64,000 nt of DNA from Pontibacter ruber (GCF_023630205.1 NZ_JALPRR010000003.1:124001-188000); one strand, 5' to 3'; counted from the stretch's first letter, positions 25,859 through 35,305 are shown. Program-made: numbers and translations. Notes: generated by a model not told the origin, from the letters alone.

Positions 25859-27616
25859 TTACAGTGGCCAGAACACAGGTACAAGCAGCAGGATAACCAC
25901 AACCAGCAGGAAAGTGAGCGGCGTGCCGATCTTGATAAAATCAGAGAAGCGGTACTTGCCTGGGCTATACACTAAAATACAGGCAGGTTCAAATGGCGTA
26001 ACCAGCGACACCGAAGCTGCCAGCATGATGGCAATGGCAAATGCCCGCGGATCTGCGTTGAGCTCCGCTGCAGTGCGCAACGCTACCGGCACAATCACGA
26101 GGGCTGCTGCTGCATTCGACATGGGTTGGGTCAACAACACCGTAAGCACCACAAAACCTGCCAGTACGGCCATCTTGCCAAAGGAGCCCAGTAAATCGAC
26201 GATGCCCTGCGCCAAGAAATCAGCGGCGCCGGAGTTTTCCATGGCTGTACCAAAGGCAGTCATACCACCTATCAGCACCAGCAGGCGCCAGTCGATCGCA
26301 TTATAAGCTTTTTCGGTGCTGATGCAGCGCAACAAAATACTGGCAATGGCAGCCATCAGAAAGGCAATGGACAGCGGCAAGATGTTAAGGGTACCGGCCA
26401 GAATGGCTACCACAAAGCACGAAACAGCCATGATGCCTTTTCGCTTTTTAAACAGCAGCGGTTCAAAAGCATCCAGCACGGCCAGGTTGCTCGAGCCCCT
26501 CAACTGATCGAGCCGCTCGGGCGAGCCCTGCACCAGCAGCAGATCGCCAAGCTGCAGTCGTATACTTCCGATTTTGGTCCGGAGTGTTTCGCCGTGTCGT
26601 GATACGGCGAGTACCACCAGGCCGTAGCGTTGCAGAAAGTTTACTTCTTTGATGCTGCGGTTGATCAGGTTGGATTGCCTGGTGATGAGGAGCTCGGCCA
26701 GCCGGATGTTTTCCGTTACAAGGTCTTTTTCTACGATAACATCGGCCATGATCTCGATCCCCTTGGTTTCCTTTACTTTCATGAGGTTGTCCAGGTCTCC
26801 TTCTACCAGCAGCACGTCATTGGCGGCAATGCGGGTACGGAAGTCGGGCAGGAAGTTGTCTTTGCCGCGTATTATGTTCAGCATCCGGAAATTGAGCGTG
26901 GTCAGGTCCGAGGCAAATATCAGCTGCCCTACCAGGGGGGAGTCGGGCATTACCACAATTTCTGTCAGATATTTCTGCAGCTTGTATTCATCGGCTAGTT
27001 GCTGCTCTTCGTTGCTTGGCAGCATGCGTTGGCCTATGGTCATCATGTACACAATGCCTACCACGAAAATGGCAAATCCGATACCTGATATCTCGAAGAG
27101 CCCGACAGGCTCAAGCCCAGCCTTGGCAATGTAGCCACTGACCGCCACGTTGGTGGACGTGCCGATAAGTGTACAGGTACCCCCAAGTATGGCGGCATAG
27201 GCAAGCGGCATCAGCAGCTTGGAGGCACTTGTATTGATCCGTTTGGATAAACTTACAAGTGGTGTTACGAACATGGCGGTAACGGTGGTGTTGTTCATAA
27301 ACGCTGATACAATGCCAGTTACAAGCATTACCATCAGCAGCATGAGGTTGGTGCTTTTCCGGGCCAGGCGGACGAGCGTTACGACCACAAAGTCAAGTAT
27401 GCCTGTTTCTTCGAGGGCCGCACTAAGTATAAAAATAGAAGCTATAATAATGATAAAGTCGCTGCTGAAACCAGCAAAGGCCTCTTCGGGCGATATGATC
27501 CGCAGGCCGGCAAGTATGATCAGCATGATAAGGGTGACAAGCTCAACGGAGAGCTTTTCAGTGGCAAAAAGCACCACTGCGATCACCAGCAAAGTCAGCA
27601 CAATGGCTATTTCCAT
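25859..27616 (-). CDS. SLC13-type anion permease with TrkA-C domains
   Basis: A 585-residue transporter. N-terminal and C-terminal membrane halves (about 5-200 and 395-585) flank two cytosolic RCK_C/TrkA-C domains at roughly 205-375 (for example VGQLIFASDLTTLNFRMLNIIRG and IRLQLGDLLLVQGSPERL). This layout is typical of bacterial DASS/SLC13 carriers for sulfate, dicarboxylates or similar anions. The signature MNNTTVTAMFVTPLV lies in the first half. Substrate not determinable. Confidence 0.85.
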   Translation of the reverse strand: MEIAIVLTLLVIAVVLFATEKLSVELVTLIMLIILAGLRIISPEEAFAGFSSDFIIIIASIFILSAALEETGILDFVVVTLVRLARKSTNLMLLMVMLVTGIVSAFMNNTTVTAMFVTPLVSLSKRINTSASKLLMPLAYAAILGGTCTLIGTSTNVAVSGYIAKAGLEPVGLFEISGIGFAIFVVGIVYMMTIGQRMLPSNEEQQLADEYKLQKYLTEIVVMPDSPLVGQLIFASDLTTLNFRMLNIIRGKDNFLPDFRTRIAANDVLLVEGDLDNLMKVKETKGIEIMADVIVEKDLVTENIRLAELLITRQSNLINRSIKEVNFLQRYGLVVLAVSRHGETLRTKIGSIRLQLGDLLLVQGSPERLDQLRGSSNLAVLDAFEPLLFKKRKGIMAVSCFVVAILAGTLNILPLSIAFLMAAIASILLRCISTEKAYNAIDWRLLVLIGGMTAFGTAMENSGAADFLAQGIVDLLGSFGKMAVLAGFVVLTVLLTQPMSNAAAALVIVPVALRTAAELNADPRAFAIAIMLAASVSLVTPFEPACILVYSPGKYRFSDFIKIGTPLTFLLVVVILLLVPVFWPL

Positions 27617-27850
27617 AAAGTTTGAGGTATTAAGACTATACTACATGTATAGAGGTGCTCGGTTGCCCTATAGTTTGGGCTTTTACGTGCTGATGCTGCC
27701 GACGGTACCAATTTTATGTATTTTTTTGGTACAAAGGTGTAGGAGAGAGGTAAGGAGGTGGTAAAGGGGGATTTAATAAAGAGAGTTATTTGGGGTTATT
27801 CAGTAGTTGGTTAAATGCTTAGTATAGGCGTTTATACTTTGCGCTGACAA

Positions 27851-28320
27851 GCCTTTGCTTCGTAGCGGCCTCCTTTCCTCAGTCTTACTCACCTATAGTT
27901 TTATAGCTGCTATTGGTGCGCTCACGGCCGCGGGGCCTCGTCCTCGGGTATCGCGCTGTGTGCCTGAAGCTGCTCCTCGCTCCGCTGCGGGCTGCCACTG
28001 GCGTGGCACCGCAACATGCACAAGGCGCTCAACCCAAGGACTGGAAATAACACTGCTTTGTGAGCTGCTTTGCAACTTCTGCCAAGTCCCCCTTTGAAGG
28101 GGGTAGGGGATGTTAAGACAGTAGCTATGAAATTATACTTGCAGCATAAGTAAGTTCAGGCTCCCCTCCTTAGACTAGCGAGAACGCGAGTTCGAAGCTA
28201 GCGAGCGTAGCTCTGAGGGGTTAGGGGTGGTTGGACCACAGCAACTATGAAATCTATACTTGCAAAAGGGAAAGGCCAACTCCCCTCTTGTGATAGGGCT
28301 AGGAGTGGGTTTATACTTTC
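27851..28320 (+). repeat. Composite intergenic repeat, copy 2
   Basis: Plus-oriented copy. Core 27851-28047: local GGCC-GCGG-GGCC hairpin, outer stem GTCCTCGGG (27940-27948) with CCCAAGGAC (28033-28041), nested stem 27953-27963 with 28018-28028, terminal hairpin TGCCAC (27993-27998) with GTGGCA (28003-28008). Then three modules: a CCCCCTTTGAAGGGGG hairpin (about 28087-28102), a 58-bp block (28163-28220) almost identical to 50518-50575, and a degenerate last hairpin ending GGGTTTATACTTT. The rest of 27617-28330 has no gene. Confidence 0.8.
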
Positions 28321-28330
28321 CCCATACTTA

Positions 28331-29518
28331 TTACACTACCTCATCTATAGAAGTCAAAATAATTGCGCAGGCTTCCCGGATCTGCTCTTCGGTGATTGTC
28401 AGGGGAGGGGCAATGCGCATGGAATTATCGCAGAACAGGAACCAGTCGGTAAGAACACCATTAAGTATGGCCCGATCAATAACAGGTTTCAGGGTATCGA
28501 AAGACGCAAACTCCGCAGCCATCAGCAGACCACAATTCCGGATCTCTTTGATAGCAGGGTGAACGAGCAACTCCCTGAACAGCGCGGCCTTCTGCGCCAC
28601 ATCGGCAAGCAGGTTTTCCTCCTGTATGGTTTGGAGCGTTGCCAGCGAAGCCGCACACGACACCGGGTGTCCGCCAAATGTGGTCAGGTGGCCAAGTATG
28701 GGATCGTTCTTGAATACGCCCATGATCTCCTGCGGGGCGATAAAGGCCCCGATCGGCATGCCGCCGCCCATCCCTTTGGCACAAAGCAGAATGTCCGGTT
28801 CGATGCCGAACTGCTCAAAGGCCCAGAACGTGCCGGTACGACCAAAGCCGGTCTGGATCTCATCAAGTATAAGCAAAGCACCTACCTCCGTGCAACGCTG
28901 GCGCAACTGCTGCAGGTACGCCTTATCAGGTATACGAACACCGGCTTCGCCCTGTACCGTCTCCAGTATGATTGCCGCCGTGCGGGTAGTGATCTGCTCC
29001 AGGTCGGCAACAACATTGTGGTTGATGATGCGCACATCCGGAAGCAGTGGGCGAAACGCATTCTTGAAACTTTCGCTGCCGTTCACAGACAGGGCTCCCT
29101 GCGTAGACCCATGGTAGGCGTTGCGGCAGGAGATAAGTTCGGTACGGCCGGTATAGCGTTTGGCAAGCTTCAGGGCGCCTTCTACAGCTTCGGTGCCGGA
29201 GTTGAGTAAATATACATTGTTCAGGCGCTCCGGCAGGGTGCTGCAAAGCGCTTGCGCCAGCTGTGCCTGGGGTGCCTGCACAAATTCGCCGTACACCATC
29301 AGGTGCATGTACCGGTCTAACTGGTCGTGAATTGCCCGTAGTACTTTAGGGTGGCGGTGGCCCACATTGCTTACCCCAATCCCCGAGATCAGGTCGATGT
29401 AACGATGGCCGTCGCTGCCATACATGTATATGCCTTCTGCTTTCTCCACTTCAATCATCAGTGGGAAATCGCTTGTTTGTGCCTGGTGCTGTAGAAATAA
29501 CTGCCGTAAAGAAATCAT
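28331..29518 (-). CDS. Class III PLP-dependent aminotransferase
   Basis: A 395-residue fold-type I aminotransferase of the acetylornithine/ornithine group. Motifs: SGIGVSNVGHRHPKV, NSGTEAVEGALKLAK for phosphate binding, LILDEIQTGFGRTG with the PLP-ring Asp, and LLCAKGMGGGMPIGAF with the Schiff-base Lys. TTFGGHPVSCAA is also typical. Exact substrate is uncertain: no arginine-biosynthesis genes are adjacent, so argD is only one option. Confidence 0.85.
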   Translation of the reverse strand: MISLRQLFLQHQAQTSDFPLMIEVEKAEGIYMYGSDGHRYIDLISGIGVSNVGHRHPKVLRAIHDQLDRYMHLMVYGEFVQAPQAQLAQALCSTLPERLNNVYLLNSGTEAVEGALKLAKRYTGRTELISCRNAYHGSTQGALSVNGSESFKNAFRPLLPDVRIINHNVVADLEQITTRTAAIILETVQGEAGVRIPDKAYLQQLRQRCTEVGALLILDEIQTGFGRTGTFWAFEQFGIEPDILLCAKGMGGGMPIGAFIAPQEIMGVFKNDPILGHLTTFGGHPVSCAASLATLQTIQEENLLADVAQKAALFRELLVHPAIKEIRNCGLLMAAEFASFDTLKPVIDRAILNGVLTDWFLFCDNSMRIAPPLTITEEQIREACAIILTSIDEVV

Positions 29519-29901
29519 ACTGCAAAGGTAGGAATTCGCACTGTAAAGACCTTACTTGCTTTATTGTACCCACTTTTAACTCTTAGGGGCTGTAAGCATA
29601 TCATAGTGGTGGGCTGTTAGCGCATGGTTGTTGTATTTTATCCGGTCATCCATGGAGGATTACACAGATATACAATGATTGATGTTTAAACATTTGTGTA
29701 AATTTGTAATCAGGCGGAAGGAAGTTAACAATAGCTGAATGCGGGGAAAGGTGATTTTCCTGTGGTGATAGACGGACTGGGAAATTAATCTCAGAGCTAC
29801 ATACACGAACATTTCAATTTTACAATATAACCCATTCCCCTTTTACATAGTATTACTATTTAGCTCCCCTGCTTTGCAGCTGAAGCAGATACTTTTACAA
29901 C
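29519..29901. other. Divergent intergenic region
   Basis: 383 bp between the aminotransferase and the triple-PAS kinase. Apart from the promoter candidate at 29679-29706 I see no feature. Confidence 0.4.
29679..29706 (+). promoter_or_regulatory. Bacteroidetes-type promoter candidate for the triple-PAS kinase
   Basis: TTG (29679-29681), 17 nt, then TAAATTTG (29699-29706), an exact match to the -7 consensus TAnnTTTG. It lies about 195 nt upstream of the kinase start, which would give a long leader. Confidence 0.4.
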
Positions 29902-31848
29902 ATGAATAAAGAAACTGATCTACCTGAATCTTTAGAGTTCTTATCACCTAATTTGAATAAAGAGGAGGCTGATTATAAGCTTGTGATCGATGGCATCGAG
30001 GATTACGGAATCTTCATGCTGAATACCGACGGCCACATAATAAGCTGGAACCAGGGGGCACAACGCATAAAAGGCTATACCGCTGACGAGATCATAGGCC
30101 AGCACTTTTCTGTCTTTTACACCAGAGATGCTATCCTCAGCAAGTACCCGCAGTATGAGCTGCGCATGGCCGAAAAAGACGGGAAGTTTGAAGACAGTGG
30201 CTGGCGCATCAGAAAGGATGGCAGCACCTTCTGGGCCAACGTTATCATCACGGCAATGCGGGGTGAGCATGGCGAACTGATCGGCTTTTCCAAAGTTACC
30301 CGCGACTTGTCGCTTCGCAAGAAGGCCGAAGATGACCTGTACCGTGCCTTCCAGGAGCTCAAGGAAAGTGAGGAACGCTTCCGTTTGATGGTGGAAGGAG
30401 TAAGAGATTATGCCATCTTTCTGCTTGATGCCGCCGGCAACGTGGCCACCTGGAACAAAGGCGCTAAGAACATAAAAGGCTATACCGCTGATGAGATCAT
30501 CGGCAAGCACATATCAAGGTTTTATAGCAGCGAAGACGTAGAGCGCGGCTATCCGCAGAGCGTGCTGGAGGAAGCCAGGAAGAACGGCCGCTTTGAAGGA
30601 GAAGGCTGGCGATACCGCAAAGACGGCTCCGCTTTCTGGGCCAGTGTGGTCATCACTGCCATCTACAACAAAGAAGATGAGCTGATCGGTTTTTCCAAAA
30701 TAACCAGGGACCTGACCGATCGCCGCCAACTGGAGCAGCAACTCTACCGGGCAAACGAAGAAATGCGTGAAAGCGAAGAACGGGCCCGTTTGCTGATCGA
30801 AGGCGTAAAAGACTATGCTATTTTCATGCTCACCCCGGAAGGTTATGTCAGCAGCTGGAACAAAGGTGCTGAAAGAATAAAGGGCTATACGGCATCAGAG
30901 ATTATCGGGAAGCATTTCTCTAAGTTTTACAGCCGGGAGGCGCTCGAAAAAGGATTTCCGAAGTATGAGCTGGAACAGGCCAAGAAGGACGGACGCTTCG
31001 AGGACGAAGGCTGGCGTATCCGGAAGGATGGAACCGCGATCTGGGTAAATGTGGTGATCACAGCGGTGTATAACAAAGCAGGCAAACTGCTTGGCTTTAC
31101 CAAGATCACCAAAGATCTGTCTGAAAAAAGAAAGAATGAAGAGCTGATGCGCAAGAACCAGGAGTTGCTCAAGATCAACAGCGATCTGGACAACTTTGTA
31201 TATGCCGCATCACATGATTTGAAATCGCCTATCTCTAACCTGGAAGGCCTTGTCAATCTTCTGAAAGAGGATATGGGGGATGAAGGGAAAAAACACGAAG
31301 AGGTGCTGGAGCGGATAGACCATTCCATCAACAGGCTCCGGAAAGTGATCACTGACCTGACCGACATCACGAAAGTGCAGCAGGATACTTCGCAGGCAGA
31401 AGAAGTGGACCTGCAGGAGCTGTTTGACGAAGTGGTAGACGGTATGAGCGATTTTATCTCCGCTTCCAAGGCCAGTGTAGCTGCAGATTTCAGGGAGCAA
31501 AACACGCTTCGGTACTCCAGGAAGAACCTGCGAAGTATACTTTTCAATCTGATCTCGAATGCCATCAAATACGCTTCACCGGATCAAAAGCCAGAAGTAA
31601 AGCTCAAAACCCAGGTTGTAACTTCGGATACCCTTTTGCTATCTGTAACAGACAATGGCCTGGGCATAGAACCGGGGCAGCAGCAAAAGATCTTCTCGAT
31701 GTTCAAGCGGATGCACCAGCACGTAGAGGGTTCGGGCCTTGGTTTATACATCGTAAAAAGGATACTCGAGAACTCCGGCGATACTATTGAAGTTGAGAGC
31801 GAAGTAGGAAAAGGCTCCACTTTTAAAGTATACTTTAAGCTTGCTTAG
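29902..31848 (+). CDS. Histidine kinase with three near-identical PAS domains
   Basis: A 648-residue soluble kinase. Three tandem PAS-PAC units (about 20-145, 150-275, 285-405) share the pattern GVKDYAIFMLxxxGxxxSWN and GYTAxEIIGKHFSxFY and WRxRKDGTxxWxxVVITA, clearly recent internal duplications. HisKA follows with His438 (ASHDLKSPISNLEGLV), then HATPase with DNGLGIEPG and GSGLGLYIVKRI. No receiver or membrane part. Related bacterial PAS kinases sense light, oxygen or redox, but no cofactor residue can be assigned. Ends at a strong bidirectional terminator. Confidence 0.92.
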   Translation: MNKETDLPESLEFLSPNLNKEEADYKLVIDGIEDYGIFMLNTDGHIISWNQGAQRIKGYTADEIIGQHFSVFYTRDAILSKYPQYELRMAEKDGKFEDSGWRIRKDGSTFWANVIITAMRGEHGELIGFSKVTRDLSLRKKAEDDLYRAFQELKESEERFRLMVEGVRDYAIFLLDAAGNVATWNKGAKNIKGYTADEIIGKHISRFYSSEDVERGYPQSVLEEARKNGRFEGEGWRYRKDGSAFWASVVITAIYNKEDELIGFSKITRDLTDRRQLEQQLYRANEEMRESEERARLLIEGVKDYAIFMLTPEGYVSSWNKGAERIKGYTASEIIGKHFSKFYSREALEKGFPKYELEQAKKDGRFEDEGWRIRKDGTAIWVNVVITAVYNKAGKLLGFTKITKDLSEKRKNEELMRKNQELLKINSDLDNFVYAASHDLKSPISNLEGLVNLLKEDMGDEGKKHEEVLERIDHSINRLRKVITDLTDITKVQQDTSQAEEVDLQELFDEVVDGMSDFISASKASVAADFREQNTLRYSRKNLRSILFNLISNAIKYASPDQKPEVKLKTQVVTSDTLLLSVTDNGLGIEPGQQQKIFSMFKRMHQHVEGSGLGLYIVKRILENSGDTIEVESEVGKGSTFKVYFKLA

Positions 31849-31867
31849 AGCAAACTTGAAAGACAGC

Positions 31868-31906
31868 AAAAGCGCGACAGCAGTATAAAACTGCTGTCGC
31901 GCTTTT
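31868..31906. terminator. Bidirectional rho-independent terminator
   Basis: Perfect 16-bp arms (31868-31883 and 31891-31906) around the loop TATAAAA, followed by a T run. It separates the convergent kinase and Dph6-like genes. The loop continues the stem base to give AGTATAA. Confidence 0.9.
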
Positions 31907-31907
31907 T

Positions 31908-32633
31908 TTATGCCGGCAGCAGGTCGCAGAACCAGAATCCTGTATCGTAGATGGGTGTAGCTGCTTTGGCAAAGCAGTCATCATCCGGTTTGGCGGAGGC
32001 TCCGTAGGTGCGGTGCACTCGTTCGCTCAGTTTATACTTTACCGGCTCTTTAAAGATCGGGCCGTCAAACACAAAGGTATGGTATTCTCCGTTCTCGCCG
32101 GCAGGATCGACACCTGCAGGTAAATCCTTTAGAAACTGCTCATCCAGCAGGCGGCCTGTAAACGAAGCATCCAGCAGACGCGCGTTCACGCATACCACTA
32201 CGGCCTTAAAGCCCAAGTGGATAAACTCCCGCACCAGCTCATGAGTTGGCCGCCCCCACAGCGGAAAAACGGCCTGCATTCCTACATGCGCCAGCTGCTC
32301 TTCGCGGTACTTTCGCAGGTCTTCCAGGTTGATGTCGCCGTAAATGGACTGTTTTATACCTTGCTCCCAAAGTGGGCGCAAACTAACCTGCATCAACTCG
32401 TTGTAGGCATCTATGCCGGCATTTTCCGGTAACAAGACCTGTTGCAGCGGCAAGCCTATACTTTGTGCCTGTTGCTGCAGTAGCTCCTGCCGCACGCCGT
32501 GCATGGTTACCCGTCGGTTAGTGTTGCTCAGGGTAGTAAGCAGCGCCTCTACCTCATACTTGCCCTCTTGCAGCACATGGTGCAAACACAGCGCGGAATC
32601 TTTGCCGCCGCTCCAGTTGAAGATACATTTCAT
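31908..32633 (-). CDS. Dph6-like ATP-pyrophosphatase
   Basis: A 241-residue adenine-nucleotide alpha-hydrolase of the diphthine-ammonia-ligase-related family. The PP-loop is FNWSGGKDSALCLH at the N-terminus; GEYHTFVFDGPIF is a family hallmark near the C-terminus. In eukaryotes and archaea Dph6 amidates diphthine on EF2; bacteria lack diphthamide, so the bacterial substrate is unknown. Confidence 0.82.
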   Translation of the reverse strand: MKCIFNWSGGKDSALCLHHVLQEGKYEVEALLTTLSNTNRRVTMHGVRQELLQQQAQSIGLPLQQVLLPENAGIDAYNELMQVSLRPLWEQGIKQSIYGDINLEDLRKYREEQLAHVGMQAVFPLWGRPTHELVREFIHLGFKAVVVCVNARLLDASFTGRLLDEQFLKDLPAGVDPAGENGEYHTFVFDGPIFKEPVKYKLSERVHRTYGASAKPDDDCFAKAATPIYDTGFWFCDLLPA

Positions 32634-32821
32634 AACGAGAAATCAGGTGCAATTGTAAAAGTATAAAGTATAAGCTGCGGCGCAAGCTCAGCTATAGAAC
32701 AGCAAATGTATGGTTATTCAGACATAGGCATTTTCGGCTGCTCTGCTTGCAAAAACGTACAAACAGGTAGAGCAGCCATCAAGGGCAGCTAAAGTATGTG
32801 TAACGTAATAAAGGAGGAAGT

Positions 32822-33010
32822 ATGCCACAAGGAGATAAATCAGCTTATACAGACAAGCAGAAGCGTAAAGCAGAGCACATCGAAGAAGGATACGAGAAAC
32901 GAGGCGTCAGCCACGAAGAAGCCGAAAAGCGTGCCTGGGCCACTGTGAACAAGCAGGATGGAGGCGGTAAGAAAAGCGGCTCCGGTCGTGCCAGCCACAA
33001 AAAGGATTAA
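32822..33010 (+). CDS. Small hydrophilic stress/plasmid-stabilisation-like protein
   Basis: A 62-residue very hydrophilic protein (MPQGDKSAYTDKQKRKAEHI, then EEGYEKRGVSHEEAEKRAWATVNK and a Gly/Ser/Lys tail). I recognise the YTDKQKRKAEHI and EAEKRAWATVNK pattern from a family often labelled plasmid stabilisation protein, although no function is proven. A purine-rich GGAGG lies about 6 nt before the ATG, an unusual Shine-Dalgarno-like site here. Confidence 0.75.
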   Translation: MPQGDKSAYTDKQKRKAEHIEEGYEKRGVSHEEAEKRAWATVNKQDGGGKKSGSGRASHKKD

Positions 33011-33026
33011 GTATAAGCATAAAAGT

Positions 33027-33057
33027 AAAAGGGCCGGAAGTATAATCCGGCCCTTTT
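33027..33057. terminator. Rho-independent terminator
   Basis: Arms at 33027-33038 and 33046-33057 (AAAAGGGCCGGA type, 12 bp perfect) with loop AGTATAA. It lies between convergent genes and serves both. Confidence 0.9.
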
Positions 33058-33061
33058 ACTT

Positions 33062-34141
33062 TTATGGATAGTTGTTGGTATGAGCAGCTGGGTCATCCTG
33101 ACCGTAATCGCTTGCCGGGGGCATACTTGCTACCGGCCTGTTATGGGAGTAGGGGCGTTCTGCCGCAAACCTGCGTTTGGTACGCACTTTACCGTTGCGC
33201 CTGTTATAAGCCACCAGGGCAGCACCAGCTAAGGCCACTATGCCGGCAGCCGCCAGCACTTTTGGTACCGGGTTTCCTGCAGCAGGTGGCACCGATATCA
33301 CGCCCTGCTCATCGGCAATGGCAGGTTCGTGTATGTAGCGTCCGTGCGAAGGCACAGCCACGGTCCAGAAGTTGCGCACCAGCTCTTCCAGTTGCCGGTG
33401 CAGCTCCTGGCCGTGCATCGGCAGGCCGTGGCCAGTAGCTGCCACACGAGGGTTCAGGTTCAGCAGCTTTTCTACAGAGTGGTGGGCGGCGCCCCAGTCC
33501 GAAGTATAGTAAGCCGGTGGCCCGTGTACTTCCTTCTTTTGGGTCATTACGGCCAGCACCGACTCGCCATCGCGCGTAACAAAGGCATCACCAGCTAACA
33601 GCACCCGGTCGTGCTCCCGGAAAAAAGAAACGTGGCCTGTTGTATGCCCCGGCGTGTGTATCCATCTCCATTCCGGTAAGCCGGGCACCGATCCATCCTC
33701 AGGCAGCAGCTCAATGTGATTGCTGATGTTGATCGGTTTTTTGGGGTACAGGAAGGACATATAAGCCATGCCGCCGCGGCCAACACTTGGGTCTGGTGGC
33801 GGGTAGCTGGAGCGGCCGGTCAGGTATGGCAATTCCAGCAGGTGGGCGTATACCGGTACATCCCATTCTTCTGCCAGTTCTTTTACGGCCCCAATGTGGT
33901 CGAAATGGCCGTGGGTGAGCAAAATGGCCCGGGGGCGATTCTGGTATCCAAAGAGCTCTCCCGCAGCTGTTTTGATTTTAGCGGCTGAGCCGTAAACGCC
34001 GGTATCCACGAGTACCCATGTACCATCGGGCTCACTGACAAAAAATAAATTAACGAAAACTGTTTTCATGCCCCATACACCGGGTGCCACAGCAAAGGTA
34101 TGTTTGCTGCTGCTTTGGGTAGCGCGCTCAGATGCCTCCAT
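33062..34141 (-). CDS. MBL-fold hydrolase with C-terminal membrane anchor
   Basis: A 359-residue protein. Residues about 15-270 form a metallo-beta-lactamase-fold hydrolase with LLTHGHFDHIGA (HxHxDH), HTPGHTTGH and GDAFVTRD metal sites, similar to glyoxalase II-like or quorum-quenching enzymes. A single hydrophobic segment near 292-315 (VPKVLAAAGIVALAGAALVAY) is followed by a basic, low-complexity tail. The anchored C-terminus is unusual for this fold. Substrate unknown. Confidence 0.8.
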   Translation of the reverse strand: MEASERATQSSSKHTFAVAPGVWGMKTVFVNLFFVSEPDGTWVLVDTGVYGSAAKIKTAAGELFGYQNRPRAILLTHGHFDHIGAVKELAEEWDVPVYAHLLELPYLTGRSSYPPPDPSVGRGGMAYMSFLYPKKPINISNHIELLPEDGSVPGLPEWRWIHTPGHTTGHVSFFREHDRVLLAGDAFVTRDGESVLAVMTQKKEVHGPPAYYTSDWGAAHHSVEKLLNLNPRVAATGHGLPMHGQELHRQLEELVRNFWTVAVPSHGRYIHEPAIADEQGVISVPPAAGNPVPKVLAAAGIVALAGAALVAYNRRNGKVRTKRRFAAERPYSHNRPVASMPPASDYGQDDPAAHTNNYP

Positions 34142-34569
34142 AGTTTTAGATTTAGGTTGAAGCTGAATAATACTGAGTTTTTAAGTACGAGTTAAACCCG
34201 GAACAGGCTACAGTATTGCAGGTATACTTATCAAAGTATTTCCGGACACAGGAGTAGGTAAGATTTAAGCAGTAGGAAAGTAACGTTTTTGAAATATACC
34301 AAAGCAGTTGAGCAGGGTTAAGGTTAAGATTGGTAAAATACAATTTATGAGCAGATAACAACTCACTGCCATTCTGTACCCCAATGACACTGACAGAAGC
34401 GCCGGTGCACCACGACTTTTATCAGAAAGTATAGTTTGGGTGCCAGGTGGGGCAAAAGCAAAAGGAGGCATACTTTTTGACGTTACCAAGGCGAGCAGTT
34501 GTTAAAAACAAAACACCTGCATTTTCTGGTAAGCAGGAATTTTTTATCTTTCTGCAAAGTTTAATAGAT
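34142..34569. other. Divergent intergenic region
   Basis: 428 bp between the MBL gene and the next small gene. Short frames here have no convincing features. I see no repeat or hairpin. Confidence 0.4.
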
Positions 34570-34830
34570 ATGGTAAACTTATTCGTACCCCCAGCTTATA
34601 TGGCCGTTTACGCGAAATGCGTGGATGCATCAATGCCAGCATTTGAACCGGAAGAGTGGATTGAAGAAGGTAAAATATACCCGGTAAAGCACTTCACAGA
34701 GCCTCTGAATCAGGGCGATGGATTTGCTGTTACGATTATGGATGAGGATGGCGTAGAGATACACCCTTCCCCGTCGCACTGGAGTTTTGCTTCTCACCGT
34801 TTTGAGCTCTATACACTCTATCTGAACTAA
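34570..34830 (+). CDS. Conserved hypothetical protein
   Basis: 86 residues from the ATG at 34570 (MVNLFVPPAYMAVYAKCVDAS); the frame is open back to 34447 but that part is unlike coding sequence. Soluble, with PEEWIEEGKIYPVKHF and a C-terminal HPSPSHWSFASHRF. Not recognised. Followed by a terminator, so monocistronic. Confidence 0.6.
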   Translation: MVNLFVPPAYMAVYAKCVDASMPAFEPEEWIEEGKIYPVKHFTEPLNQGDGFAVTIMDEDGVEIHPSPSHWSFASHRFELYTLYLN

Positions 34831-34862
34831 ACCAAAACGCACGTATTCACCGTTAAATACAT

Positions 34863-34890
34863 AAAGGCTACCGTATGGTAGCCTTTTTTA
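34863..34890 (+). terminator. Rho-independent terminator
   Basis: AAAGGCTACC (34863-34872), loop GTAT, GGTAGCCTTT (34877-34886) and a T run. Confidence 0.85.
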
Positions 34891-34928
34891 GTACCATTTT
34901 TATAAGTAATAGGAGTATAGATGATTTT

Positions 34929-35177
34929 ATGCTTACACCCGGCGAATTTAATGAAATGCCACCGCAGCTACAGGCCGAACTGGTGCTGAAGCAGGGGCAC
35001 TATTTACATCATATTATCAGAGGATGGTGTAAGATTGATCTTTACTGGTTTCATGATTTCTATGTGGAGCTCTGGTTTCTCTACGATCTGAAGAGCATAG
35101 GCCTTGTACGCGCACTTACCAGCCATACGGCCCTGGAGCCTTATCTGGAAACCATCCGCCTGAACGTAAAAACATGA
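34929..35177 (+). CDS. Hypothetical protein
   Basis: 82 residues from the ATG at 34929 (MLTPGEFNEMPPQLQAELVLKQGHYL). An upstream in-frame start at 34875 would lie inside the preceding terminator. Aromatic-rich middle (WCKIDLYWFHDFYVELWFLYDL). Function unknown; occurs between two unrelated genes. Confidence 0.6.
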   Translation: MLTPGEFNEMPPQLQAELVLKQGHYLHHIIRGWCKIDLYWFHDFYVELWFLYDLKSIGLVRALTSHTALEPYLETIRLNVKT

Positions 35178-35305
35178 AGCTGAAGCTGCATAGGGTAAAG
35201 AGAAAGTATGAAGTATAGCGTACCCTTCTGGTGCAAGCTGATTTATAGTTTATACCTTTGCAGGATTCATTCCTGATTTTAAAACTAAACCACAGTATTG
35301 GGCTG

